The notes under the pieces are model-generated. The model saw nothing but the letters and a program-made list of their open reading frames with translations, did no database searches and was not told the origin of the DNA. From Streptomyces sp. LX-29 (lineage in GTDB: Bacteria > Actinomycetota > Actinomycetes > Streptomycetales > Streptomycetaceae), in the NCBI RefSeq assembly GCF_029541745.1, contig NZ_CP089746.1, positions 7,449,559 to 7,513,558 on the forward strand: a stretch of 64,000 nt of DNA, written 5' to 3'. Below are positions 11,801-21,500 of this stretch, piece after piece (position 1 is the first letter of the stretch; every line of letters starts with the position of its first letter). Position numbers and translations under genes: made by a program.

Positions 11801-12496
11801 GCCGTTCCGCTCAACACGGCCTCACTGCGCACCCCGGACGGCCAGGTCCCCGCCCTGTTCCGGGCGATCGCCGGCGGCAGCCGACGCCCGCGCCGGGCGG
11901 CCACCGGACCGGCGACCGCCGACGGACCCACCTTCCTGGAACGTCTCACCGCGCTCCCGGCGCCGGAGCGCGCCGCCGCGCTGCTCGACCTGGTGCGGAC
12001 CCAGGCGGCCGGGGTCCTCGGACACTCCTCCCCGGACCTGATCGAGCCCGACCGGGCCTTCCGGGAAATCGGCTTCGACTCGCTCACCGCCGTCGAATTC
12101 CGCAACCGCCTCGGCACGAGCACGGGCAAGCGCTGGCCGGTGACCCTGGTCTTCGACTACCCGAACCCCACGGCGCTCGCCGACCACCTGGCGGCCAAGC
12201 TGCTCCCCGACGGAGCGGCGGCAGCCGGCGGGACCGCCCAGCCCGACGGGCACGGACCGGGCCACACCTCGGCCTCGCTCCACGCGGAGCTGGACCGGCT
12301 CGAAGCCGCGCTGTCCTCGGCCGACCCCGACGACGCCACGCGTACCGGCGTCGCGGAACGCCTGCAAGCCCTGCTGACGCAGCTCAACGAGCCCGCCACG
12401 CCGACTGGTGTCACCAGCTCGGACGACGAATCCGGGAAACCGGTCACCGCAGAGTCGCTGTTCGCCTACATCGACCAGAAGTACGGCACAAGCTGA
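5858..12496 (+). CDS. Modular type I PKS, single fully reducing module: KS-AT-DH-ER-KR-ACP
   Basis: 2212 residues. The GTG start at 5858 lies six bases after a GGGGTGA ribosome-binding site and gives an N-terminal coiled-coil docking segment (NEEKLREYLKRVTNDL). Approximate residues: KS 38-463, AT 562-865, DH 922-1215, ER 1442-1745, KR 1757-1950, ACP 2030-2115, docking tail 2140-2212. The AT has GHSQGE and YASH, the methylmalonyl-CoA signature. The ER has the NADPH loop HAAAGGVG. The KR is B-type (LDD) with Ser and Tyr present. The DH motif is HxxxD rather than HxxxG, but the second motif (DAALH) is intact. Expected product: a saturated C2 unit with an alpha-methyl branch. The ER has Val in LGVVP, where Tyr is associated with 2S methyl centres; by that published rule 2R is expected (inference). 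It follows the previous gene by 60 bases. Confidence 0.97.
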   Translation: MSNEVPNEEKLREYLKRVTNDLRRTRRRLSELEDGAQEPIAIVGMSCRFPGGVSSPEELWQLLAAGGDAISEFPTDRGWPLEQLFDEDPDNSGTSYVREGGFLHEVTEFDAGFFGISPREAVAMDPQQRLTLETSWEALERAGISPLSLRGSRTGVFAGTNGQDYMQLLADAEEDTGGYLGTGNAASAMSGRVSYTLGLEGPAVTVDTACSSSLVALHLAAESLRHGECTLALAGGVTVMSTPGAFIEFSRQRGLAADGRCKAFSDSADGTGWAEGVGMLVLERLSDAERNGHQVLAVVRGSAVNQDGASSGLTAPNGPSQQRVIQQALAGARLTAGQVDAVEAHGTGTTLGDPIEAQALQATYGQNRPEGRPLWLGSVKSNLGHTQAAAGVAGIIKMVMAMRHGVLPRTLHIDRPSSKVDWSAGAVELLTEQVAWPETDEPRRAGVSAFGVSGTNAHVILEAAPTAQPTETGSETAPTVVPLVLSARNAAGLNAQMAQLAAFVGDRPQTAPADMGYSLATTRAALDHRAVVLGTDREQLIHALTAGEGAADVVRGVSGSPGGVVFVFPGQGSQWLGMAVELLEASPVFAARMAECAAALAPFTDWSLLDVVRDGSGVWLERVDVVQPVLWAVMVSLAAVWESHGVEPAAVVGHSQGEIAAAAVAGALTLEDAARVVALRSRLLLDLSGDGGMLSVALPVERVAERISAFGDSVSVAAVNGPGSVVVSGERVVLLELQAGWEAEGVRARMVPVDYASHSAQVEEIEDRLLEVLAPIQPRNARVPFYSSVTGARIDTSGLDAAYWYRNLRRTVEFAKATATLLDEGHGVFIEASAHPVLLMGVQETADAADRPVVTIGTLRREEGGRQRLFTSLAEAYTQGVEVDWASVFAGVGARRVDLPTYPFQRQRYWPRATSTSLRDVASIGMRPAEHPLLGAGVRLADTGGFLFTGRLSLQSHPWVADHAVADAVLLPGTGLLELAAHAGDEVGCGRVEELTLEAPLVLPREGGVQVQLVVDGPEEPGDPDGQDASRALYLYSRPDNAPDDQPWTRHASGLLAPESADDTRARAAEALTWPPADAEAVEVSGCYDDLRERGYGYGPAFQGLRRAWRRGDEVFAEVALPEGVADAERYGMHPALLDAALHAIGLGDGLSAEAGSGQARLPFSWRGVSLHAAGASTLRVRLSPAGDDGIALAVADGTGQPVATVEALTLRTVELDQLTPPSAHHDALFRVDWTTLPAGEAAPGTTPEASRWAVVGDIAEQAAKVLADVSRYPDLVSLGEAVAAGTTAPESVLVFAPPFDADGDETVADAVRTSTHRTLALVQGWLAEERFGSSRLVLVTRAAVATERGEHVTDLANAPAWGLLRSAQSEHPGRFVLLDLDGQDSSYPVLPAALVQDEPQLAIRRGTLRAPRLARATAGTGARLSPPAGAVAWRLDIPVKGSLDNLALVENAAALAPLTEGQVRVAVRAAGLNFRDVVLALGVVPNEDTMGSEGAGVVLEVGPGVTDLTPGDRVMGLFVGGFGPVAVTDRKVIARMPANWSYLQAASVPVTFLTAYYALTDLADVQPGEAVLVHAAAGGVGTAAVQLARHLGAEVFGTASPGKWDTLRSLGLDDAHIASSRTTDFQDRFLAATDGRGMDVVLDSLSGELVDASLRLLPRGGRFLEMGKTDIRDADEVTARHEGVRYRAFDLGEAGQPRIGQMLEKILELFERGVLSPPPVTAWDIRRAPEAYRFLSQARHIGKVVLTLPSTPAPEGTVLITGATGTLGTLLARHLVTRHGVRNLLLTSRRGPDSPGAGELLAELSAAGATVDLVACDTADRRALAELLASVPAEHPLTGVIHAAGVLDDGVVESLTPDRLDVVLRPKVDAAVNLHELTQHLDLTSFVLFSSAASTFGSAGQGNYAAANAFLDALAQHRRARGLPATSVAWGLWEQASDMTGHLGATDLTRIKKKGAALLTSEQGLELYDLADASDESLMVAVPLNTASLRTPDGQVPALFRAIAGGSRRPRRAATGPATADGPTFLERLTALPAPERAAALLDLVRTQAAGVLGHSSPDLIEPDRAFREIGFDSLTAVEFRNRLGTSTGKRWPVTLVFDYPNPTALADHLAAKLLPDGAAAAGGTAQPDGHGPGHTSASLHAELDRLEAALSSADPDDATRTGVAERLQALLTQLNEPATPTGVTSSDDESGKPVTAESLFAYIDQKYGTS
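5960..12220 (+). other. PKS module M2: KS-AT(methylmalonyl)-DH-ER-KR(B-type)-ACP
   Basis: This is the only module in the window with an enoylreductase (about 10180-11100, between the two halves of the KR as in other modular PKSs). AT about 7541-8450, DH about 8623-9510 with His codon 8744-8746 and Asp in place of Gly at 8756-8758, catalytic KR about 11126-11700, ACP Ser codon 12080-12082. If every domain works, the beta-carbon becomes CH2. Confidence 0.92.
7521..8588 (+). repeat. Methylmalonyl-AT cassette, copy 1
   Basis: 1068 bases collinear without indels with 19505-20572, covering the AT and post-AT linker up to the RYW motif. The first part also matches 45976 to about 46760 in the last gene. 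Confidence 0.87.
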
Positions 12497-12546
12497 CCGA
12501 CCCGCTCGACCGCCCTCCTCGACCACTCACACAGGTGACACAACCC

Positions 12547-15500
12547 ATGGAAAACGAAGACAAGCTCCTCCAGTACCTCCAGCGGGTCACGGCCGACCTC
12601 GACCAGGCGCACGCACGCCTGAAGGAGATCGAGGACACGGCGCAGGAGCCGATCGCCATCGTGGGCATGGGTTGCCGCTACCCGGGCGGCGTCACCTCCC
12701 CCGATGAGCTGTGGCAGTTGGTCACCGCCGGTCGGGACGCGATGTCCGCGTTCCCGACCGGCCGCGGGTGGAACCTGGAGGAGCTGTTCGACCCCGACCC
12801 GGACCGGCCGGGCACCAGCTACGTCCGCGAGGGCGGCTTCATCCACGACGCGGACGGATTCGACGCGACGTTCTTCGGCATCTCGCCGCGTGAGGCACTG
12901 GCGATGGACCCGCAGCAGCGGCTGTCGCTGGAGGCCGCGTGGGAGGCGCTGGAGCGGGCCGGCATCACCCCGCAGTCGCTGCGCGGCAGCCGGACCGGTG
13001 TCTTCGTCGGCTCCAGCGGCCAGGACTACGCCACCCTGCTCAGGCAGTCCGCCGAGGACGTCGAGGGCTACCTGATGACCGGCAACACCCCCAGCGTGGT
13101 GTCCGGGCGGGCCTCGTACACCCTGGGCCTGGAAGGGCCCGCGGTCACCGTCGACACCGCCTGCTCGTCCTCGCTGGTCGCCCTGCACCTGGCCTGCCAC
13201 GCGCTGCGCCAGGGCGAGTGCACGATGGCCCTGGCGGGCGGCGTGTCCGTGATGGCGATCCCGAGCGTGTTCGTCGAGTTCAGCCGGCAGCGTGGCCTGG
13301 CCTCCGACGGCCGCTGCAAGTCCTTCGCGGGCGCGGCGGACGGCACCGGCTGGGCCGAGGGCGTCGGCATGCTGGTGCTGGAGCGGCTGTCGGACGCCGA
13401 GCGGAACGGCCACCGGGTGCTGGCCGTGGTGCGGGGTTCGGCGGTCAACCAGGACGGCGCGTCGAACGGCCTGACGGCCCCCAACGGTCCCTCGCAGCAG
13501 CGCGTGATCCGCCAGGCGCTGGCCAATGCCCGGCTCTCCGCCGGCCAGGTGGACGTCGTCGAGGCGCACGGCACGGGCACCACCCTGGGCGACCCCATCG
13601 AGGCCCAGGCCCTGCTGGAAACCTACGGCCAGGACCGCCCGCAGGGCCGGCCACTGCTGCTCGGCTCGATCAAGTCCAACTTCGGCCACTCCCAGGCGGC
13701 CGCCGGTGTCGCGGGCGTCATCAAGATGGTGATGGCGATGCGGCACGGCGTGCTGCCGCAGACCCTGCACGTCGACGAGCCGTCGCCGCACATCGACTGG
13801 TCGGCGGGCGCCGTCGAGCTGCTGACCGAGCAGGTGGCATGGCCCAAGACCGACCAGCCCCGCCGGGCCGGCGTCTCCTCCTTCGGCGTCAGCGGCACCA
13901 ACGCCCACGTCATCCTCGAACAGGCCCCGACGGCCGCCGAGTCGTGGCAGCCGGCCGACGGGGAGAAGACACCCACGCCGCTCGGCGACGCCACCCCGGT
14001 CCTGCCGTGGGTGCTCTCCGCCCGGAGCACCGACGCGCTCCGCGCCCAGGCCCGTAACCTCGCCGCCCATCTGGCCTCCTCGCCCGCCCTGTCCCTCCCC
14101 GACGTGGGCCTTTCCCTGGCGACCACCCGGACCGCATTCGAGTACCGGGCCGCCGTGGTGGCCTCGGACCATGAGGAGTTCCGCACCGCCCTTGAGGCGC
14201 TGGCCGCCGGCGAGACCCCGGCCGGCACGGTCCAGGGCGCGGTGTCCCCCGGCAGGCTCGCGGTGCTGTTCACCGGCCAGGGTGCGCAGCGGCTCGGCAT
14301 GGGCCGGGAACTGTACGAGCGGTTCCCGGTGTTCGCGGAGGCATTCGACGCGGTCTGCGCGGAGCTGGACCGGTTCCTCGGACAGCCGCTGCGCGAGGCG
14401 ATCTTCGGATCCGACGCCGAGCTGCTGGACCAGACCGGAAACACCCAGCCCGCCCTGTTCGCCATCGAGGTGGCCCTCTTCCGGCTGGCCGAGTCGTGGG
14501 GAATCCGCCCCGACTTCGTGGCCGGGCACTCCATCGGTGAGCTGTCTGCCGCGCATGTGGCCGGTGTGCTCTCGCTGAAGGACGCGGCGACCCTGGTGGC
14601 CGCCCGCGCCCGCCTGATGCAGAGCCTCCCGCAGGGCGGTGCGATGGTCTCCATCGCCGCCCCCGAGAAGGACGTCCGGTCGGCGCTTGAGGGTGTCGCC
14701 GGGGTGTCGGTGGCGGCGGTCAACGGCCCCGCTTCCGTGGTGATCTCTGGCGACGCCGACGCCGTGGCGCGCATCAGCGACGGCTTCGCCGCCGACGGGG
14801 TGAAGACCAAGCAGCTGCGGGTCAGCCACGCCTTCCACTCGCCGCACATGGACGCGATGCTCGCGGACTTCCGCCGGTTCGCCGACATCCTCACCTACCA
14901 CGCGCCCCGCATCCCCGTCGTCTCCAACGTCACCGGAAAGATCGCGACGGCGGAGGAGCTGTGCTCGGCGGAGTACTGGGTCCGACACGTGCGCGAGGCC
15001 GTGCGCTTCGCCGACGGCATCCGCACCCTGGAGTCCCAGGGCGTGACCCGGTTCCTGGAACTGGGCCCGGACGGGACCCTCTCCGCCATGGCCCGCGACT
15101 GCCTCACCGAGGGCTCCGAGGCCGCGCTCGTCCCCGCCCTGCGCCGCGACCGGCCCGAGGAGCGCTCGCTCCTCACCGCCCTCAGCCGACTGCACGCCCA
15201 CGGCGTCCCGGCCGACTGGGAAGCCGTCTTCGCCGGCACCGGCGCGCGCCGCGTCGAGCTGCCCACCTACGCCTTCCAGCGCCGGCAGTACTGGCCCAAG
15301 CCCTCCGCCACCCAGGCCGGTGACGTCTCGGCGGCCGGCCTGACACGGGCCGAGCACCCGCTGCTCGGCGCCGCCGTCGGCCTGGCCGACGGCGACGGCT
15401 ACCTGTTCACCGGACGTCTCAGCGTCGAGACACACCCCTGGCTCGCCGACCACATGATCGGTGGCGCGGTCGTCGTCCCGGGAACGGCGATCCTCGAACT

Positions 15501-18500
15501 CGCCGTACGAGCCGGGGACCAGGCCGGTTGCGACCGGGTCGACGAGCTCACCCTGGAAGCCCCGCTGGTCCTGCCGGAGCACGGCGCGGTGCAGCTCCAG
15601 ATCTCGGTCGGCGCCCCCGACGACTCCGGGCACCACCCGTTCGACCTCTACTCCCGGCCGGCGACTGCCGAAGCCGACGGCCCCTGGACCCACCACGCGG
15701 GCGGCGTCCTCGCGGCCGCCAAGCGGGGAACCCCCGCCACGGACCTCGAAGCCTGGCCCCCGGCAGATGCCACCGAGGCCGACATCGACGGCGTCTACGA
15801 ACGCCTCGCCGAGAACGGCACCGTGTACGGCCCCACTTTCCGCGGACTGCGGCGGGTGTGGCGGCGCGGTGAGGACGCGTTCGCCGAAGTGGCCCTCCCG
15901 GAGGGCGCCGAGGCCGACGCACCTCTCTTCGGCCTGCACCCCGCGCTCCTCGACGCCGCCCTCCACCCGGTGGGCATCGGCGACGGCCTGCTCGTCCGGG
16001 ACACGGGCGGCGCCCGCCTCCCGTTCGCCTGGACCGGAGTGTCGCTCCACGCCACCGGTGCCACCTCCCTACGGGTACGCCTGCGGTCGATCGGCACGGA
16101 CACCCTCTCGATCGAAGCGGCCGACGCCCGCGGCGCCCTCGTAGCCTCCGTCGAGTCCCTGGTGCTGCGCCCGGTCGCCCCCGAGGACCTCGCCTCCACC
16201 CCGCAGCAGCAGTCGCTCTACCGGGTGGATTGGCAGTCGGCGTCGCTGCCGGTGGCTGAGGTTGGTGCGGGTGGTGCTGGTTGGGCGGTGCTGGGTTCGG
16301 AGGATTCTGGTCTGCCGGCGTCGTGGGGCGTGGGTGAGGTCGTTTCGGATCTTGCCTCGCTGGGTGCTGGTGGTGTGGTGCCGGATGTGGTGCTGGTGCC
16401 GTGTCTGTCCGGTGGGTCCGGTGCTGCGGATGTACGTGGTGCGACCGGTCGCGTCCTGGGCCTGCTTCAGGAGTGGCTGGGGGATGAGCGGTTCGCCGCG
16501 TCGCGTCTGGTGTGGGTGACCCGTGGTGCGGTTTCCGCGGGTGCGGGTGAGGGTGTTGCGGATCTGGCGCATGCCGCGGTGTGGGGTCTGGTGCGCTCGG
16601 CGCAGTCGGAGAACCCGGACCGGTTCGTCCTGGTGGATGTGGACGGGGACGAGGCTTCGGCGCTGGTGTTGCCGTCCGTCGTCGGCTCGGGTGAGTCGCA
16701 GGTGGCGGTGCGGGCCGGTGAGGTGCGTGTGCCGCGTCTGGCGCGTGCGACGGTCTCTTCGTCGTCTGATTCTCCTGTTTGGGATGTGGATGGCACCGTC
16801 TTGGTGACGGGTGGTACGGGTGCTCTGGGTGCGTTGGTGGCTCGGCATCTGGTGGCTGAGCATGGTGTTCGGCATCTGTTGTTGACCAGTCGCCGGGGTG
16901 TGGACGCTCCGGGCGCGGTTGAGCTGCGTGATGAGCTGACCGCACTGGGCGCTCGGGTGACGGTCGCGGCTTGTGATGCGGCTGATCGTGAGGCGCTGGC
17001 CGGGCTGCTGGGCACGATCCCTGCCGAGTATCCGCTGTCCGGTGTCGTGCACACGGCGGGTGTGCTGGATGACGGTGTGATCGAGTCGCTGTCGTCGGAG
17101 CGGTTGGAGACGGTGCTGCGTCCGAAGGTGGACGCCGCGTTGAATCTGCATGAGCTGACGCGTGACCTCGATCTGTCCGCGTTTGTGCTGTTCTCCTCGG
17201 CGGCTGGGCTTCTGGGTGCGTCGGGTCAGGGCAACTACGCGGCGGCGAATGCGTTCTTGGACGCGTTGGCTGAGCGGCGTCGTGCGGAGGGTCTGGCGGG
17301 TCAGTCGCTGGCTTGGGGTCTGTGGGCTCAGGCCGGTGGCATGACCGGTGGTCTGGCGGAGGCGGATGTCTCGCGGATGACGCGTGCGGGTCTGCGTCCG
17401 TTGTCGGAGCCCGACGGTCTGGCGCTGCTGGACGCCGCCCGCGCCGCGGGCGATGCCACACTGGCTCCGATCCACCTGGACCCGGCCGGCTTCGCAACCC
17501 AGCCCGGTCTGCCCGCGGTTCTCCGTTCCCTGGTCCGCACCCCGGCACGCCGCACCGCACACGCCGGTGTCGGTGCGAGCACGGGCGGGGCCGAGGCCGA
17601 GAAGCTGATGCGGCGTCTGGCACAGGCATCCGCAGCGGAGCGGGGCCGGGTGCTGCTCGACCTGGTCCGTACGCGAGCCGCGGCTGTACTCGGCCACGCC
17701 GACGCGGACGCCGTCCCCGCTCGTCTGGGCTTCCTGGACGCGGGCTTCGACTCGCTCACCGCGGTCGAACTGCGCAATGCGCTGGGCTCCGCCACTGGCC
17801 TGCGGCTGCCCCCGACGCTGCTGTTCGACTACCCCACGCCCATGGCCCTCGCGGAGCACCTGCGTGAGGAGCTGGTGGGCGAGGCCCGGGGCCCGCTGCT
17901 TCCGACCCCGTCGGAGTCGACCGGCACGGATGACGACCTGATCGCCATCGTGGGGATGAGCTGCCGCTATCCGGGCGGCGTCACCTCGCCGGAGGAGCTG
18001 TGGGAGTTGCTGGCTGCCGGCGGGGACGGCATCTCGGAGTTCCCGTCCGACCGTGGCTGGCAGATCGACCGCCTCTTCGACGCGGACCCGGACCGCACCG
18101 GCACGAGCTATGTGCGTGAGGGTGGGTTCCTGCACGACGCGATCGAGTTCGACGCCGGGTTCTTCGGGATTTCGCCGCGTGAGGCGCTGGCGATGGACCC
18201 GCAGCAGCGGCTGCTGCTGGAGACCTCGTGGGAGGCGCTGGAGCGCGCCGGTATCGATCCGCTGTCGGTGCGCGGCAGCCGTACCGGCGTCTTCGCGGGC
18301 GTCATGTACCACGACTACGGCGCGCGGCTGCATGAGGTGCCCGAGGGGCTTGAGGGCTTCCTCGGAAACGGTAGCGCCAGCAGTGTGGTTTCGGGCCGGG
18401 TGTCGTACACCCTGGGTCTGGAGGGTCCCGCGCTCACGGTCGACACCGCGTGCTCCTCTTCGCTGGTCACCCTGCACCTGGCCTGCCAGGCCCTTCGGCA

Positions 18501-21500
18501 GGGTGAGTGCACCATGGCGCTGGCCGGTGGTGTCACCGTGATGTCGACGCCGGGTGTCTTCGTGGAGTTCAGCCGTCAGCGGGGTCTGGCGGCGGACGGC
18601 CGGTGCAAGTCCTTCTCGGATTCGGCTGATGGCACGGGGTGGGCCGAGGGTGTCGGCATGCTGGTGCTGGAGCGGCTGTCGGACGCGGAGCGGAACGGTC
18701 ATCAGGTGCTGGCCGTGGTGCGGGGTTCGGCGGTGAACCAGGACGGTGCCAGCAGTGGTCTGACGGCGCCGAACGGTCCGTCGCAGCAGCGGGTGATCCA
18801 GCAGGCGCTGGCCAGCGCCCGGGTTTCCGCCGATCAGGTGGACGCGGTCGAGGCGCACGGCACGGGCACCACGCTGGGCGACCCGATCGAGGCCCAGGCG
18901 CTGCTGGCGACCTACGGCCAGGGCCGTCCGGACGACCGTCCGTTGTGGCTGGGTTCGGTGAAGTCGAACCTGGGTCACACGCAGGCGGCGGCTGGTGTCG
19001 CCGGGATCATCAAGATGGTGATGGCGATGCGGCACGGTGTGCTGCCGCGGACCCTGCACGTCGACCAGCCGTCCACCAAGGTGGACTGGTCGGCGGGTGC
19101 GGTCGAACTGCTGACGGAACAGGTGGCCTGGCCCGAGACGGGTCGGCCGCGCCGGGCCGGCATCTCGTCCTTCGGGGTCAGCGGCACCAACGCCCACGTC
19201 ATCCTGGAGGGTGTCGCGGCGGGCGAGCGGTCCGAGGACGCGACCGCCCCGGCCGCTGACGGTGCTGCCGTGGTGCCGTGGGTGTTGTCGGCGCGGAGTG
19301 TGGAGGCGTTGCGGGCGCAGGCCCGGCAGTTGGCTTCCTTCGTTGCGGACCGGCCGCGGCTGGACCTGACGGACGCCGGCTTCTCGCTGGCGACCGGCCG
19401 GGCGAACCTGGAGCACCGCGCGGTGGTGCTCGGTTCCGACCACGAAGAACTCGCTCTCGGGCTGACCGCTCTCGTCAACGACCAGGCCACCGCCCAGGCC
19501 GTCCGGGGGGTGTCGGGCTCGCCGGGTGGTGTGGTGTTCGTGTTCCCGGGTCAGGGTTCGCAGTGGTTGGGGATGGCGGTGGAGCTGTTGGAGGCTTCGC
19601 CGGTGTTCGCTGCGCGGATGGCCGAGTGTGGGGCCGCGTTGGCGCCGTTCACGGACTGGTCTTTGCTTGATGTGGTGCGGGATGAGTCGGGGGTGTGGCT
19701 GGAGCGGGTTGATGTGGTCCAGCCGGTGCTGTGGGCGGTGATGGTGTCGCTGGCGGCGGTGTGGGAGTCGCATGGTGTGGAGCCTGCCGCGGTGGTGGGT
19801 CATTCGCAGGGTGAGATCGCGGCCGCGGCTGTGGCCGGTGCGCTGACCCTGGAGGACGCTGCTCGGGTTGTGGCGTTGCGGAGCCGGTTGCTGCTGGATC
19901 TCAGTGGTGATGGCGGGATGTTGTCCGTCGCGTTGCCGGTGGAGCGGGTCGCTGAGCGGATCGGTGGGTTCGGTGACGCGGTGTCGGTGGCCGCGGTCAA
20001 CGGTCCTGGCTCGGTGGTGGTTTCCGGTGAGCGTGTGGTGCTGCTGGAGCTTCAGGCGGGGTGGGAGGCTGAGGGTGTCCGGGCGCGGATGGTGCCGGTG
20101 GATTACGCCTCGCATTCGGCGCAGGTGGAGGAGATCGAGGGCCGTCTGCTGGAGGTCCTGGCCCCGATCCAGCCCCGCAACGCTCGTGTTCCGTTCTACT
20201 CGTCCGTGACCGGTGCCCGGATCGACACAACCGGTCTGGATGCCGGGTACTGGTACCGCAATCTGCGGCAGACGGTGGAGTTCGCCAACGCCACCGCGAC
20301 CCTGCTGGATGAGGGTCATGGGGCGTTCATCGAGGCCAGTGCGCATCCTGTGTTGTTGATGGGTGTGCAGGAGACCGCGGATGCCGCGGATCGTCCGGTC
20401 GTCACGATCGGCACTCTGCGCCGTGAGGAAGGCGGGCGGCAGCGGCTGTTCACGTCGCTGGCGGAGGCGTATACGCAGGGCGTCGAGGTGGATTGGGCGT
20501 CGGTGTTCGCGGGTGTGGGGGCGCGTCGGGTGGATCTGCCGACGTATCCCTTCCAACGCCAGCGCTACTGGCTCGACGCGGCACCCGGCGCGGGAGACAT
20601 CGGTTCGGCGGGGCTTACCGCGGCCGACCACCCGCTTCTGGGCGCCGCCATCGGCCTTGCCGACGCGGACACGCATCTGTTCACCGGACGCCTGTCGCTG
20701 CACACGCACGCCTGGCTCGCCGACCACGCGGTGATGGACACCGTGCTGCTTCCCGGCACCGCCTTCGTGGAGTTGGCGGTCCGTGCGGGCGACGAGGTCG
20801 GTGGGGCACGCGTCGAGGAGCTGACGCTCGAAGCACCGTTGACGCTCCCGGAGCAGGGCTGGGTCCGTCTGCAACTCGTCGTCGGAGCAGCCGACGAAGC
20901 GGGCCGACGCTCGCTGACCATCCACTCACGCGTCGAGGGCGAGGCCGCTCCGGCCGACGAGCAGGTGTGGACGCGCCACGCCAGCGGTGTCCTCTCCGGC
21001 GACGTGAAGCCGGCCTCCTTCGACCTCGAAGCATGGCCTCCGGCCGATGCCGTGGAGGCCCCCGCCGGTGACGCCTACGAGCGCTTCGCCGCGGCCGGCT
21101 ATGTGTACGGCGACGTCTTCCAGGGCCTGCGGCGGGCATGGCGACGCGGCGACGACATCTTCGCCGAGCTCGCCCTGCCCGAGGACGCGGTGGCGGAAGC
21201 AGGCCGGTTCGGTCTGCACCCCGCCCTGCTCGACTCCGCGCTGCACGCCTTCGCGCTGGAGAACTCCGGGGACGCGCGGCTGCCGTTCGAGTGGCGGGGA
21301 GTCTCCCTGCACGCCTCCGGCGCCTCGGTCCTGCGGGTACACATCTCGCCGGCCGACGACGGAGCGGTGTCGCTGGCGGTCGCGGACGGCACCGGCGCTC
21401 CGGTGGCATCCGTCGACGCGCTGTCCCTGCGGCCGGTCTCCAAGGAACAGCTCGATGGCGCACGGCGCGGCTCTGACCTCCCCCTCTACCGGGTGGATTG

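Noticed and set aside
9832..12546. Upstream extension of the third PKS gene in the same frame
   Set aside because: It overlaps the preceding PKS entirely, encodes Arg/Pro-rich sequence without domains, and the docking coil plus ribosome-binding site place the start at 12547.
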